Source: an uncultured Clostridia bacterium
GTDB taxonomy: Bacteria > Bacillota > Clostridia > Peptostreptococcales > Acidaminobacteraceae
Reading direction: 5' to 3'
Assembly: GCA_937880545.1 (NCBI GenBank)
Contig: CALFKA010000288.1
Span: forward strand, 1-16,302
DNA length: 16,302 nucleotides
Below, in pieces: positions 15,959 to 16,302 of this stretch. Position 1 is the stretch's first letter, and every line of letters starts with the position of its first letter. A program made the position numbers and the translations under genes. A model generated the notes under the pieces. That model worked only from the letters and a program-made list of their open reading frames with translations. It was not told the origin of the DNA and did no database searches.

Positions 15959-16261
15959 ACGCTTCTCTTCTCCTCTATTTTTTGTGCCAGCTGCATAATG
16001 ACCTTTGTCGTAGCATCAAAGTCGTGGCGGATCAGTGTATCTTTGCGACAGATCAGATCTTCTTCGACCGCCTCGATGCCCTTCTCTCGAAAGTAGTGTC
16101 GGTCTTCTTCCGTTGGAAGAATCTGATCGGCATGTTCCATTTTATACATCTTCAACTCTTCCGGCTCCATGACGCGGTTGTTGATCACGATGCCATCGAA
16201 AATATTGTCCTCAAGATGGTCCTGCAGCACCCGCAGATGATCCGAAACAGCGAGATGATCG
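15955..16261 (-). CDS. yvcK: YvcK/GlmR-CofD family protein, C-terminal 101 residues (start missing)
   Basis: Only the C-terminus remains. YvcK/GlmR proteins bind UDP-GlcNAc and help steer carbon into cell-wall precursors in Firmicutes. The visible part fits the family's tail: AVSDHLRVLQDHL, then IFDGIVINNRVMEPEEL, a proline-containing stretch ADQILP, and the ending DLICRKDTLIRHDFDATTKVI. Family members have about 320 residues, so roughly two thirds is missing, including the nucleotide-binding N-terminus. The frame stays open into the adapter, giving a false start reading MCSSDL; the true sequence begins with the aspartate codon at 16258-16260. The stop overlaps dsdA by four bases (ATGA). In many Firmicutes yvcK is followed by whiA; here dsdA follows. 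Identification rests on the tail only. Confidence 0.82.
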
Positions 16262-16302
16262 AGATCGGAAGAGCACACGTCTGAACTCCAGTCACATCAC
16301 GA
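16262..16302. other. Illumina TruSeq adapter with index barcode (right end)
   Basis: The sequence AGATCGGAAGAGCACACGTC and what follows match the TruSeq index adapter, including the ATCACG barcode (index 1) at 16296-16301. It is not genomic. It forms a false 19-bp inverted repeat with bases 1-19 and creates spurious protein ends on both strands (MCSSDL start on the minus strand, IGRAHV end on the plus strand). Confidence 0.99.

Noticed and set aside
1..16302. A 19-bp perfect terminal inverted repeat (1-19 and 16262-16280), as in a mobile element
   Set aside because: Both copies are TruSeq adapter sequence; no transposase or target duplication is present.
1..16302. CRISPR array, tRNA, rRNA, phage or toxin-antitoxin genes, or a new defence system
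   Set aside because: No regularly spaced repeats, RNA gene folds or relevant protein motifs were found; nearly all sequence is explained by housekeeping, transport and metabolic genes.

Overview
The window looks like a draft or metagenomic contig from a monoderm Firmicute, most likely of the Clostridia. The evidence is the dnaE-pfkA-pyk order, a WhiA gene and a YvcK/GlmR-family gene, strong GGAGG ribosome sites, GTG and TTG starts, and a lipoprotein solute-binding protein. The exact genus cannot be read from the sequence. Both ends are Illumina TruSeq adapter (1-19 and 16262-16302), so both end genes are cut artificially and the true bacterial sequence is about 20-16261.

Every supported gene lies on the minus strand. 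In transcription order, from right to left: (1) the C-terminal end of a YvcK/GlmR-family cell-envelope regulator overlapping a D-serine dehydratase gene (dsdA), closed by a hairpin terminator. (2) A two-gene unit with a clear sigma-A-type promoter: a PfoR-like / PTS EIIC-like membrane protein followed by an MgtA-type P-type ATPase. (3) A Nudix hydrolase, whiA and dnaE, joined by two TGATG stop-start overlaps behind an extended -10 promoter. (4) pfkA and pyk, the two committed glycolytic kinases, with pyk's ribosome site touching the pfkA stop, ending in a strong intrinsic terminator. (5) An oligopeptide-type ABC importer: a lipoprotein binding protein, then a perfect 16-bp hairpin, then a truncated OppB-type permease.

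The genes cover carbon flux (PfkA, Pyk), replication (DnaE), envelope and division control (YvcK, WhiA), D-amino-acid removal (DsdA), metal import (MgtA) and peptide uptake (Opp). The main contextual oddity is that yvcK and whiA, which usually sit next to each other, are separated here by dsdA, the pfoR-like gene, mgtA and the Nudix gene. I see no CRISPR array, tRNA, rRNA, transposase, phage gene or clearly new system. The points worth checking are the coupling of dsdA to yvcK, the pairing of an orphan EIIC-like protein with a Mg-type ATPase, a few substitutions at normally conserved positions (Pyk C-terminal domain, DsdA cofactor loop), an intact PHP domain in DnaE, and several RNA hairpins and promoters.
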